A DNA stretch of 64,000 nucleotides. Origin: Hedera helix. Taxonomy: Eukaryota > Streptophyta > Magnoliopsida > Apiales > Araliaceae. The translations under genes were made by a program, and so were the position numbers. This document shows positions 1 to 12,900 of this stretch, one piece after another. Each line of letters begins with the position of its first letter. The first letter of the stretch is position 1. The notes under the pieces were generated by a model. The model saw only the letters and a list, made by a program, of their open reading frames with translations. It was not told where the DNA came from and made no database searches. Location: assembly GCA_947179155.2 (NCBI GenBank), contig OX359264.1:1794001-1858000 (forward strand), in the 5' to 3' direction.

Positions 1-669
1 ATCCAAGACTCCACCCAAGAAGGACCCTTTTCAAGTTAAATCTGGAATATGGGCAGATTCTTTAAGCCGTGGACTAATTGATCTTAACATAAGTGCACGT
101 AAGTTTTTCCTTCCCTAGCTAACATAATTAGTTTGGTAGAGGTGGTACCATTTCCTTATGCTTGATTATGTTATCCACACCAGAAATATATTATTTTAAT
201 TTATTTTAGTACAGCGGTTTGATAATTTGATTAAATGTTGAATCTAGTGAAACTTGTCATCTTCATGGTATTGTGGAATTAAAAAATGCAGGAATGTGCA
301 GCCTCAATGATATGATTGGTGAAGCAAACATAATTTGAGATAAAAACATATAATTAAACTAAATTAAAACCAGGTAAAAAGTGAAAGATTTGTCTATATT
401 TGCTAATTGTTCCTTCTCTTTGTTGCCTTGTATTTTCAAACCTATATGCAGCCAAGAAGGTAAATCTAGCAGATCTCGGCGTTGTGGGTGGTCTCACCGA
501 AGCAGATGAAAGTGCTAAGGCACCCCAAACTTCATATTACATGGGAAGAGCAATGGGTATGGGATCCGGACTTGGTATATCTGGTTTCACACCAACTGCA
601 ACAGGTGGGGATGACATATTTTCAAATCTTAGTAGCCAGCAATACCAATTTGGTGGCTTCCAAAAATAA
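1..669 (+). CDS. EPSIN-type clathrin adaptor, C-terminal end (partial)
   Basis: Two exons are visible: 1-98 (donor GT at 99) and 452-669 (acceptor AG at 450-451), joined in phase to give a continuous C-terminal tail ending in a TAA. The first exon reads GIWADSLSRGLIDLNIS and the second APKKVNLADLGVVGG followed by a Met/Gly-rich tail (MGRAMGMGSGLG). This tail is what I remember of plant EPSIN1/2/3 proteins, ENTH-domain adaptors that bind phosphoinositides, clathrin and AP complexes in vesicle traffic from the Golgi and plasma membrane. The ENTH domain and upstream exons lie left of the window, so membrane-binding residues cannot be judged. The gene converges on the exonuclease/KH gene. EPSIN1 versus EPSIN2/3 cannot be decided from this tail. 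Confidence 0.8.
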
Positions 670-1795
670 TTTTGTTCGTTTTCCCATTTTAGTCTACATA
701 TTCTTTGTGTAATTCACGAAAAGCTTAAAAGTGATGAAAATGTTTGTATGCGCTTGCATACATAAAAACAATCAGTTGGTCCGATAATGTTTTAACTACC
801 AGGTGGCATATTGAGACGGTCTTAATGGTGTATGAAAACGTTGTGATTTTTTTTTTGATTCGTTTGTTATGAGCAGCAGTAATGTTTTAGTTTATGGAAA
901 CTCCATACCTGGGCTGTGAATAAATGGAAATCCAACTTTATCTAGTTATGAGCAGCAGTAATGTTTTAGTTTTAACTACCACGTTGTGATTACGCACATT
1001 GACATTTAGAATATGAGATATTTCTATTGAGAATAATCATTTCATTTGAACTTGAGCTAAAGCCCATGCTTATAATAACTTGTGAGGATGGTGTAACAAG
1101 ATTCATACACATGGTAACTAACATATTTAATTTTAAATTATATAAGCACTACTATCAAAAATACTATATATTTTTAAAAATAAATTATGCATAGTTCCAT
1201 ATATAAAGCCATGGCATCATATGTTGTGGTGCATACATTTTAATAAATTAAAGTTCTCAGAAAACCAAATAAATGGAATAAGCCACGTTTGTGATTGTGA
1301 ATTCTAATTTGGGTTCCAAAAACTATTGGAAGGTAGAAAATTTCCTTCTAATCCCTTCCCTTCCCTCCAAAACAAAACTCACAAACACGGCCTAGAGTTT
1401 TGAAAAAGCACGAGCCTTGTCCAAAGAATGAAAACAAAATCAACTTGTAAATTTTAAAGATGTACTCATCAATTACTTTGAGCACCAGTTCTAATTTGTA
1501 CGTCCATTTCTTCCTGTCCTTGTGGGCAAACACATCCAATAACCAGCTAAAATATTTCCAAAAGAACTAGCAAAAACAAGAGTAATTGCTTTTCTTCCCT
1601 TTCAAGACAAAAGTTAGATATTACCACACAAAAAAAAAACACAATAGTTAGAAGCCATCTTGCTCCACAACAGACGGAAAGTATATGTACACAAGGACGG
1701 GTAACCAAATGGGCAAATTAACAGAAACCCTGGATACTGTTGAGCTTATTTATTGTTGACGTCGAGATGAAGGAAAGATACACATAATATAGTTC
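670..1795. other. Intergenic, convergent 3' flanks with a short direct repeat
   Basis: This AT-rich stretch holds the 3' UTR of the EPSIN-like gene and that of the minus-strand exonuclease/KH gene. A unit of about 25 bp (GAGCAGCAGTAATGTTTTAG) occurs at about 870-890 and again at about 948-967, and a TTTAACTACCA motif recurs beside it at about 791 and 972, suggesting a small local duplication. No further gene is seen. Confidence 0.5.
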
Positions 1796-4700
1796 TTAGT
1801 ATATTTCTTGCATTTTCCCCCTTAGCATGGCTTCTGCTTTCCTTACCTGCTTCACGCGTCCAATTATAAATATCTGCATATAAACTACTAGTTAGCAAGA
1901 TGACCATAGGTTCTACAGTGAACAAGCAAATTTCTTCTTAAACATGTGACCATATCGATCCGTATTGCAGCATGAGGAAATCGGTGTACCGTATGCACTT
2001 TATAATAAAACTCGCCTTTTGGAGTGAAATCCTTTAAAGTGGGAGATGGGAGCTTGCTTTTTGAGAAGGATAAACTTAAATTAGATGTATATTCTAGAGA
2101 TGTTGAAAAAGGAAATGAAGTGAAAAACAAGTCAATAATGATATGCAGTAAAAATGATTGACAAATATGCACTTCATGAAGACCACTGTTGACGCGTTCT
2201 CTCTTATCTTCTGCTAGTTAATTGGTTCAACGGCGTATAGCAAATTTCTTTGAGACTAAATTAACCCAAGTTCAGTAAAACTATATGATTTGTCTGACTA
2301 CACATTTTCAGTGGCCAAATTTTTGGATTCAAAGAGGACATAACATAGAGTGGCACTGCAGCACCAACATCACTGTGAATATAGCAAGAAGATTGAATAT
2401 CATGAATAATATGCATTTGTGAAAGATTATGGAGGAATAAATTTGAAAAACAAAATGAGAAAACAAAAAGTAAGATGAAGAATTTCCTACGATTTTCTAC
2501 AAAGATTTGAGGTATTATTGATTGGTGGTCCTTGAAGCATCACTACTTGAACGTATGCCGAGTTAAAATTAGATGAATAGTTTGAATTTTGTTTGAGATG
2601 GAGCTAAATACACAGAGAGATGCTGCAATTTTCTATACAAAAGGAAGACTAACCTTGTCAGGCGGACCCTTGGCGCCTCCGATGAGTATTTCAGCACTGC
2701 AAATATATAAAATCGATTATAGGAGAAGTTGTTCAAAAAATTTAGAGTTATGAAAACAGAATTTACATGTATGAACAAAAGATTAAGTTACATATACGGT
2801 AAGGATAATACTTGCAAGACTCCTTTATTGACAAGATGGACGCTCCTCTTCTTCCAATAATGCATCCCATTTTTCCCGAGGGAACATCAAGTACTGACAG
2901 AATTTCTTCCTCGGGAACATTATCCCCTGAAATGAGGTTATCTGCAATAATGAAGTTATTAATATATCAGTATTCATTGAAGACTGAATTCTACTCCCTT
3001 GATCCCAAATTGACATCTGTCTAATTGTCTAAACGTCTAAATGTGTCGTTATACATATCCTAATATCCACGCCAATAACACAGTTTACAAGATGACACTT
3101 AATTTGGGATGAAGGGAGTATCATTTTCAATCCTTGCATTTAACTAACAGAAAAAGTCTAGAGTTACTAAATCAACAATTTGACTTGATTACAATTATAT
3201 ATTTTCCATTCATTCTTGCTACATAGATACAGGAAAGATGACCTGGAATTGGAGGGAGAGATGGCCAGTCTGCATAATTGTTATCACTGATGCAGAAACA
3301 TCGACAATAAAGCGCACCACGAACAGCAAGATACCATAAGGACAGTTGATTCAATTTCTCTACCATCTTGTGATAGATGCAGAGAAGAAAGCGGACATCA
3401 TCTGCAGCTGCGCGGACCATCAGTTCAGACAGTGGTCTGTAGATCCAAAAGTTAGGGTCCTGGATATGTCAATGAAAAATCATCAAGAAATTAGTAAGAA
3501 ATAGTGTCTTGTAAGTTGTATGGCATTGTCATATTCCAAAGTATACAAGGAACCTAAAAATAAAACCACAGTCCGTTCAGATAAATAGTGTGCCTGATTT
3601 TTGGGTTTATCTTAGAAGTTACAAGTACATGAACCTCACAAAGGTTTTATATCTAGTATTAGCTCTAAGCCTCTAACCAACCAAATTAGATGTTGAAACT
3701 GGCGATTCTACTACATTGTCAAAACTTTAAGCATACGACTTTGGCATTTCACAATGCCTGATTTCTACGTGTACATACCTTAGACGACAATATTATATTA
3801 TGGTTTCTGGCCTAGATCAATACATACTGGACCGATTTACCTTAAGAAGTTTCTGAACAAGCAATTCAAATACATGTAGCAAAACAACTTAAAATGCCCA
3901 ATGAGATTTGACTAATGAAAAGAGCATACCAGAATTCATTTACTTCCTGTACAACTTTCAATGTCATGGTCTACTCACCCGTTCAACTTGATGCCAAATA
4001 CACCCCTCACATACAAAGCAAATTACTCTTTAACAGGAATGCCGGGGTCCATAAAATGACACTCACTCAATTAACTAATCAAGTGATCCATCTTCTACTT
4101 TTTTAAAAGGAAATATAGTCCTTAGGACTTAATATTCCATTGCTTTTAGAAAAATGTCATTTATATTGGACCTTCCCACAAAGGAAAGCATGATATTAAG
4201 AGTGGAATGGAGGGAGTGATAGATATGTTAAAAGGCAAATAAACACAATACACCAAGTTTAGGGTGCCAATTGCAATGAGAAGTATAGAATTTATATAGA
4301 GTGGCTAGAAGAGATAAAATTGCTTGGTACAGAGAAGCAGGGTTAGGAAAAGGGAGCCTTGGCGTCCAAATCCTTGGCACTTGTTATACAGTGATGGGAA
4401 TGCAAGTTAGCTACTGATAAGAACAAGTCAGAGACTGCCCTATAGAAACTCAATCTAAGTAAAGATTTTTTTTTCCCTACAGCAAAGATCAAAAAATTCG
4501 AGTTAATAGGCAAATAGGCAATAAAACGAACCTGCCTCAGAAGAACGCGGACTTCTTGCTTCTCAAGATAAGATATGCCTGCATTCATATCCTCAAGTTG
4601 AAAATTGAAACATCATCGTGAAAGCCCAAGTATATGACTTAACAAACCCATACTTCTTAAATTTTGTTGAAGATTAAACAAAGCACATTTGGCAATTACA

Positions 4701-7700
4701 CAGAGAAAGAGAGAACATGATATATTAGCATTCTATTTGAATTGTTGACGCATTTTGCATGTCTAGCTGTCCATTTCCCGTGAAGAAGACGAGTAGAACA
4801 ATTAAACAAACTGCTTACACCAAGAGTGTACAAACTAAAAATGACAAACTGAAAGCCATGGTTGTTGAAGATAAGAACCTTTCTAATTAACTAGTATTTT
4901 TATAAAACACTATTAGGAAAGAAATGTGTCACCAGAGGCTAAAACACCGTGTATCATTTAACATAAGAGGGTTTTGTGTAAAAGTATAAGACTGGGGAAG
5001 AAAAGGTTTCAGAAAACTATGAGACACCAGATGATGTGCTAAACTGATGCTTCATCTTAGACTTGTATCCACTTTATTTTAAGGCACACTAAAGAGAAAG
5101 AAAAATAAATAGTATGTCAATAGATCAATTGACTTCATTTGCACGATGGTCCACACATTTCTTTTCTCCCCCTCTCCCTCCTCATCTCAAGTTCTCAACC
5201 TCCTGTATACACAGAGGAATGCCCTAACACTAACATAACCATTTGGAGAAACAGTAAAGAAAAAGTCATGTGACACTTTCAGAAAGCATTCATGTAATTC
5301 AACCTAAACAGTCAAATCACTAGAACACCAAAAACTCTAACAAAGACAGGAATACCAGAACAGATAAATACCACAATAGCGTGGATCTGCTAGGAGTCCA
5401 ACAAATGATATGTAGTCATCTGGCACTCTTGTTCGACCTTCTTGCTCCTCGATCAAAGAATAAGCAATCTGCATGCAGTCACTGCTAATGGTTAAACAAA
5501 AATCCAATTGAATAAGTTAGACACAACTCATAACATAACAGCTTCCAGATATGAAAGTTTTTAACTGCAAGGGTTATATGAAAGTTTTTAACAACAAGGA
5601 TTATGAAAGTTTTTTACTACAATGAAGCAACCTTAAAGCTTGTAATGATGTGACTGTTTAAATGGTTGCTTGAATCAAAATAAAGAATAGGATCAAGAAA
5701 TTGGCAATCGATCGAACAAACGTTGTAATAAAATAGGCGAAGAGTGGTTACTAGGCAAGCTAACTAGATAGGCTCAGTCCTAAACAATCTAGCCATAAGT
5801 TGGACATCTATTGGACCAAACAGAAAGTGTAAGAAAGAAGATTATTACATCAATATAAAAAAGGAAATTATTGACCAGCAGATGACAAGTCCACATTCTC
5901 CAGAGGGCTTAAGCCTATAAAAGCAGCAATTTTTTGACAAATTTGTTCGGGCTGCAGCAGTTATAGCGTACCTTTTAATGACTAGAAAATTAATTAAATC
6001 CTAACAGCCAACAAATTCTATTTCCAACAGAGAATTTTAACAGCCATGTAAGATGTAAAGTATTAGACAATAGACAGTTTAACACAAAAGAGGACTAGAT
6101 CAAACAGAGTCAGCAGACCCTTTAAGAACTAAGTTTACCAGTTCAAATCTGTAAGCAGGAAAAGAATTTATGTAACAGATCAGACCAAGATAATCCATCA
6201 TGACTTTCCTACCTAATGCCTTAATCATACACCATGTTACCACTACTTAAACCAGTAACCAAAAATGAGAAAATTAAAGAATGTTGTATTCATAATGGAA
6301 GGTAGTCGTGCGTTAGACTAATAACCAACAACTAGTAAGGGATTCCCGAACAATGGTACTTAGAAGGAAAAGGGACAACCGAAAGAAAGAAAGAAGAAGA
6401 AGAAAACGACAACCAAAAGAAGGAAGGAGAAGAAAACGACAACAGAAAGAAAAAAGAAGAAAACATCAATCAGGACAGTAATGCATCTACATCACCAAAG
6501 ATGCTGTTCCCTAAGCTCACTTTTTTCAGGAAAGCTGTCATAGTTCTGAAAGATATTCTAGTACCTGGCTATCTACAACATTGTGTAGCTTGATACCGAA
6601 CTGAAAGTACAATGCCTGCAGAATAGGAATTGATTCGAGGATGTCAACTGTGAGAGCATTCAGTCAAATGGACCAAAGTTGAGAAACAAATATTATCAAT
6701 TAGAGACCTCACTATCTCGTTTACAATCGTGAATAACTTTAGTGATGTTAACAGACTCGAGTGCAGGCTTACAGGCTTTCATAAGCATCTCTCCCCCCTG
6801 AATAGCATCAACCAAATATATAGCATCTGGAAAAGCAAGCTGCAAGGTAGACGAAGTATTGCATAAATTAACAACATTTAACTCCCAAAAATTAATACTC
6901 CAAGCACATGATTCTTAATAAAATCCCTTCTTCAATGAAAACATAAAATAAAGAAGAAAAACTTCAAGAGTAAAGAAAGAGAAGTTTTTCGATCACGGAT
7001 TATATCAGAAAATGACACTCCTCTAAAGTCTAAACACACCGTGATGTCTGGGACCTTAGGGAAGCCTAAATCACAACCCTACCCCAAAAAATGAACAACA
7101 AAGTAATGATAACCAAAGTTTTTGACATGAATTACATTCATGAAAGCATAAGTCTAAAATTATTGGGTCAGCTTCTGTAATTCAATCTTTCTAAATACAA
7201 GATCATGAAATACAAAATGCTTTTGCACAAGCAGACAAGCAGTATCACTCCTTAAAGCAGAGTAGAATTCCAACCCCACATCAAAAGTGGTGATAATAAA
7301 GATGTTCTCTTTTTGGGGGGGATAAGTGTGATTAAGTGTATTTTTACCTGCATGATACAAAGAGTTCCAGTACGGCAAAGGTCAACACCCTCACAATCAA
7401 GACCAATCACCAAATGCCTATCAGGAGAAGGCTCCAAGAATTCACTTGGAAGTTGGCCTGCATGGGTCACAATATGGATCGGTACTGGAGATAAGGTACC
7501 ATTGTTAAAAAGGGGTTCCCCTCCTGCAACATACATAATAAAGGTTCTATAAAATTGAGCTGATGAAAATACAGTAACTAAGAATTGGCTTTGCCAAAAA
7601 TAACACATTAAATAAAACAAAAGCACAAAACTATAGCAATTCCAGATACAAATCTAAGCAAGTTGCAAAAGTGATAGGTGCTGGAAAAGCTTATGTAGTG

Positions 7701-8148
7701 ATAATAGTTGGAAAAAAATGAGCATGAAAAAATAATAAAAATAATTGTACATGAGAAAAACAATTTTTGCCCAACAGTTCAATGTCGTAATTGCTCTACC
7801 CACATAAGCACACGGAAGTAGCAGGTAAAAACGCCTCCTTCAAGATTAAAGTCACCACTAAAGCAAAACTCAGTAATCTTTGTGTGTGAAAGAGATTAGC
7901 AGTGAGAATACACCATTACAAAGTTACCCAAAAGAATTTAAGAAAAACCCAAATTCTAAAACACCCAAAAACAAAAAAGAAATGGTATATGACAAACTGA
8001 AGTAGCCATAAACCCTTAAAAAATGAACTTACAGGAACGAAATTCAACTGAATTGGAAGGGAAATATAGAGGAAACGAGAGTGAAATTGTTACCAGGGTC
8101 AGAAGGCAGGGGAAGGTGAATTTGATGAGAAGGGGGAGGGAACGCCAT
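1796..8148 (-). CDS. 3'-5' exonuclease (DEDD type) fused to a KH RNA-binding domain
   Basis: Ten minus-strand exons join in frame to about 341 residues: 8094-8148, 7348-7523, 6708-6839, 6565-6615, 5372-5468, 4532-4578, 3243-3459, 2812-2941, 2654-2696 and 1796-1873. All introns are GT-AG. The RNase D-like exonuclease domain occupies about residues 30-240: LDCEG (D61 and E63 as the DxE of motif I), a HDCKRD stretch near 114-119 as motif II, and RAAADDVRFLL as a candidate for motif III. A KH domain follows (about 265-341) with the GxxG loop as IIGRRGAS. The predicted role is 3'-5' trimming or decay of RNA, with target choice through KH; the substrate is unknown. The domain pair matches the protein I recall as At2g25910. 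The start MAFPPPSHQ is the only ATG that leads cleanly into the first donor site. Confidence 0.9.
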
Positions 8149-9982
8149 GTGATCGGACCATCCAAGCAGAAAATCAAAACTTTCTCTACCCGATTTCTGA
8201 GTCAATATATACATGTAATATTCGTCTTTTTCCCTCCGATTGTAGATCTGCTGTGGGATGCACCATATTAATTATGTGGACAATCCACGTGCCTTGCACA
8301 GACCAAGTAATATAAGAGAAGAATTCAATTATTTTTTTGTTAATATAAAACATTAAAAGTTATATTAAAGTTATTGTTTTGAAAAATGAAAAAGTAAATA
8401 TGTAAATTTTAAATTTAAATTTAAAAATATTAATATTTTTTAATATTAATTTTATATTTTGAATCGAAATGATTAATGAAAAAGAAGGGACAGGGACTAG
8501 GGGAGAGTACAAATAATGAAAAACAATTTATAATATTGTGTCTTGGAATTTTTGAAAGAAAAGAAGATGAAATAATATTTTAATATTTTTTTTTTTATAG
8601 ACATAAAGTATTCTTTTGCTCAAAATATTCTTATTTACGAGAAGAAATTTTGAAAAGAAAATAAAGTGTTTATTTTCCTCTTCTCTCTTTTTCTCTTAAT
8701 AGTAATTCATAGGCACTGAAAACGTAATTTTCTCTTTTATTTATCTCATAATTAAAATTTTAGAATAAATTGTTGTTTTAAATTTTTTGATACAATATTT
8801 TATAAATTATGCACTTTAATAAACTATAACAAAAATAATAGCAAAGGTCATTATTACGAAAAATTATATCTTATTGTTGGAGTATAATTATAATATGTTT
8901 TATCTTTTTACACAAGAACAGGGTCTGTGTGAAATTTACTCTCATGTGAGAGTGATAAAACATATTATAATCATGTTTTAGGAATATGAAATAACACCTT
9001 TATCATTGCATGTTTCATAAATATAATTATATAAATAATATGGTAATATGGTTAATTTTCTTTTGGCAATATAATATGGCTAATTTAAGGCACATTTTTA
9101 CCTAATCTTTAATCTACAAATGTTGCTTGAGTTGAGGTTTTAGAGTCTCAAACGTTAGGGCAGCAGATTCTCCACCAGGTAAAACAAGATATTCTACGTG
9201 TAGGTGTAATAATCCACTAATTAATAACATAAAATAAAATGTACACATTATTGTAGGCTGTAGCTCTATTTTTGTGGGTTATGCAATAAAATTGAAGAAA
9301 TCAAGGTTCAATATTCTCTCTCTCCCCTATCCTATCCTAGTTCTTGGTTCCGATTCTATCTGAAAACTAGGCCCACAAACATCGCACTTTTTGCCCCTTA
9401 CCTTTTTGCATAGCATTATAATCCTTTTGTGAAGAATCCCTAGCAAGCGACTATCCTTTTTTCTCTTCCTAAATCTGTTCACATTTTCACCTTTTCTGTT
9501 TGTTGGTTCATAGATTTGACCACTGAAGCTAACTGTTGGGGCTGTTTTGTCGTGAGGCTCATCATTTTTTGTTTTGATATTTGAAAAAGATCGGATTTTG
9601 GTATCTGGGTTTGGGAGATTCTGGTTTTCTGCTGGTGGGTTTTACTTATCTTTCATATCTATTTCAGCTGGAATTATATTGTTTCAACTGGATCGGTGGT
9701 GGGTATTGAAGCAATCGCTTGATTCGCGGATAAAGGATCAATTTCGATAATCGAGCTTGTGAATTTGCGGTAATTTGCATTTTTGTTTTGTTTTTTTGAC
9801 TTTGAAGGTCTGATTATTGAATGATTAATGTATTTATCATAGAAAGAACTGATTTTGATCTTTTGGGTTGTCTAGCTTGAAGCTTTTGCAAGAGGGTTTT
9901 GATTTTGGAGTTCTGGGCCATGGGGTTGCTCGGTTAATTTTGGTGTGAGAGAGAAGGGAGAGACAGCGTTTTGAAAAAGAAG
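8149..9982. promoter_or_regulatory. Divergent intergenic region and ELF3 5' leader
   Basis: This interval separates the minus-strand exonuclease/KH start from the plus-strand ELF3 start. The left half (8,270-9,110) is extremely AT-rich and contains an inverted repeat described separately. An ACGT-core stretch CTACGTGTAG lies at about 9193-9205. CT-rich sequence near 9316-9330 and the following GT- and T-rich leader look like an ELF3 5' UTR. A GT at about 9769 and an AG at about 9873 could bound a 5' UTR intron, but this is inference. No evening element was confirmed. Confidence 0.45.
8887..8971. repeat. Perfect 18-bp inverted repeat upstream of ELF3
   Basis: The arms ATTATAATATGTTTTATC (8887-8904) and its exact reverse complement (8954-8971) flank a 49-base loop. 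The loop itself contains the palindrome CTCTCATGTGAGAG near 8939-8952. It may be the core of a small MITE or a stable stem. No terminal duplication was identified. Confidence 0.6.
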
Positions 9983-12900
9983 ATGAAGAGAGGGAAAGAT
10001 GAGGAAAAAACTATGGGACCTATGTTCCCAAGGCTTCATGTAAATGATACCGAGAAAGGGGGTCCAAGAGCACCTCCAAGGAACAAGATGGCCCTCTATG
10101 AACAGCTTAGTATTCCTTCTCAGAGATTCAATACCGGGTTGTTGCCCCTTAATCCGAACAATAGCAACAATTTGAATCTTCCATCATCAAGCCAGGTGAG
10201 TTGAAAATACATACACATGTCCGTTTTAAATTAAAGTCTTCTTTAGTATATCTAGTGACTTTTGTAGGATATTTTTGTTGTTCTTTTGTTGAAACATATT
10301 GTGGGGTTTATGACTTATTTATATAGTTTTATACAACTGCTTTTAGATGGAAAAAACAGTATATTTGTGATTGAGACCATACTTTGGCCACTGATTTGCT
10401 CACTGGTTGATGCAAACTGAGGTTTTGTTTAAGTTGACTGGTCAGTTGGTTTTAGCATTGATAATTTGATAGCTGATATTATTTATTTTTTTGTTTCATG
10501 ATTGGCCAGTGATTCCCAATTATGTATGGGAACTTTGCCTAATTTTAGGTCTTCATAAGTTGATTTTTTTAATTTACCATGCAACTTCTACCATTGCCTG
10601 CCCCTTCCTTTGGGGCCTTCCTGGGGCCAAATGAAGGGGATCCCTCTACATGGAAGGGGCCATTACTGTCATTGAAATTAGTGTTCAGGATTTGGAGCAA
10701 GGTCTTTCAAATCCACAACCCCTGTGCTTATTCAGCTGTTCCTTTTGGGAGAAGCTACAACATTATATGATAGTATCACTATGGCGATGGTATCTACTAG
10801 CGCAGTTACTACACCTGAGGATCTTTTCTGTCGTATTTTGATTGTTTATATTCAAATTGCTGGTCTCTTAAAACAATGTATGGTTGCAGGGGAGGGGACA
10901 TGAAAGAGGCATGTTTTTCCCACACCAGCTGCCTCCTTCAGTACATCCAGCTGAGAAAACAACTCGACACGCTAATTTAAACCCGACCTTGGTGCAGATA
11001 GAGCCAAAAAAAAAGCAAGAGGAAAAAGATTTAATGGTTCCTATTTTTGTTCAATCCAGTAAGGGTCAAGATCATAGTGCAAACAATAATAGCATGATTG
11101 AGGAAAGACGTTCCCCCTTCAGTGCAGCCGATTCAGATCGTTTTGTGAAGTTTCAAAATACCATTGAGAAAGAGCCAAAACAACTTGACACTTTGGGGCT
11201 TAATTTAAGGCAGGGATACATTAGGCAGAGTAAAGACAACTCAAAAGAGTTTGTAGTGCTTAGGGAGACATCAAATAATTTTGGCTCAAATAAATCATTG
11301 AGAGAAAAATCTGAAAGTCCCTTGAAGCAAATCCATGCATCTTCAAGTTTTAAGCACAGGGGTAATCCTCCAAATTATTTTCACAGATTGAATGATACTA
11401 ATGATAGTTTGCAACATGAATACAGAGAGAATTCGCAGCCGACTAATTCTGTACGGGGTGATGGTGCCTCCACTGACCATTCTAGGGACATGGATCACAG
11501 AAATTCTTCAATCCTCATGGGAGATCTTCAACAAGAAGAGCAGAGAAGTCCTAATACTCCTAATGATGCCGAGTCTCGTGAAGACACATGTAGGTCATTA
11601 CAGACAGGAATTCTGGACGCAGATAATGCATCCGAAACTTCAATGGTTGATTCTATGTCCGACACAGATTTGTCTCCTGATGATGTTGTAGGAATAATAG
11701 GTCAGAAGCATTTTTGGAAAGCAAGAAGAGCTATTGTCAAGTAAGCTTTTGCATGTTAATAGATTCCAAAAGATGTAGCACATTGGTGCATCTGTTTTAG
11801 GTTGCATCGTGAACTTATGATTGCATCATTTTGCATGGATTTGAATAAGTTTGAATATTTAGTTTTATGACATTTCATTTATAAGTAACAAGAGGACAGC
11901 TAAATGGGTGGGAGTATTATTTTGTAGAGATACGACCAATGTATTAGATTAGTCAAAGTGTTTGTATTTTCTTGGAGATGAATTGTGATCTTTCTGATAG
12001 GCCGTTATTATGGAATTTGGAAGTTCCAACAGTTCTCTGTTTGTTGGAATTATGTCCTTTCCATCTCTAACAATTCACAGATGAATTTGATTATTGAAGG
12101 CAACATCGAGAAATAACCCTAGGAGCTGTGTATGTTTCAGCCATTTGAGTAGTGAAGTTGTTTAAATGGGCTTAAGGGAGGGAACCTCACTTGGTGACTT
12201 GGAGTGGCTCTCATGTTCCCCTCCAAGTTGGCATTGTCACATGTATAACAACCGTTATATTTTGTGCAAGGTGAGCAGAAGATGGATCATTCTCATACAT
12301 TGCCCATTTACATCTGGCTTTTGGGGTTCTTTTTAGTTTAATATTCTTGAATTACTTGGGTTGTAGCCCACTGTGGGCAGCCAAGTCTCCTTTTTCTGTT
12401 GTTGTATTTAGTTCTAGTGTAGGAAGTAGCTGTAGATGATAGATTTGTTATCTACTTTTGCTCTTTTGGAATGGAGCATGTTGAATATGCAGGAATTTGG
12501 AAATAGTAAAGCTGTTGAAGAAAGTTGTTCATTTTATATTTAGGCGTATTAAAGGATTTCTGTCACTGTGGCCCACGTCCCTTTCCTTGTTCTTTCTGAA
12601 TATTACTTTTGTACATCATGTAGCGATATATGGAATATTATTTTCTTTTGTTGTTGTTGTTGTTTTCACTTTTTCCTTAGTTTTCCATGCTGCTTAAGTT
12701 TTCTCTCCGGTTGACTATTTGTTTGATATGACAAGTTCACCTCCCATGTAGCCTTGTTTTAATTTTTCTTTCACGAGGAGGTTCTTGTCTTCTTGATGAT
12801 CTTGACGTGCATGTCACTTATTAGAGAAGAAAAAAAATAATCTTGAAGCCTTCACATATTTTGATTTTGTGTCACGGAAAGTTGTGTTGAACATGTCCAA

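Noticed and set aside
1888..2172. 94-codon minus-strand frame
   Set aside because: It lies in the last intron of the exonuclease/KH gene and has no homology; exons on both sides splice past it.
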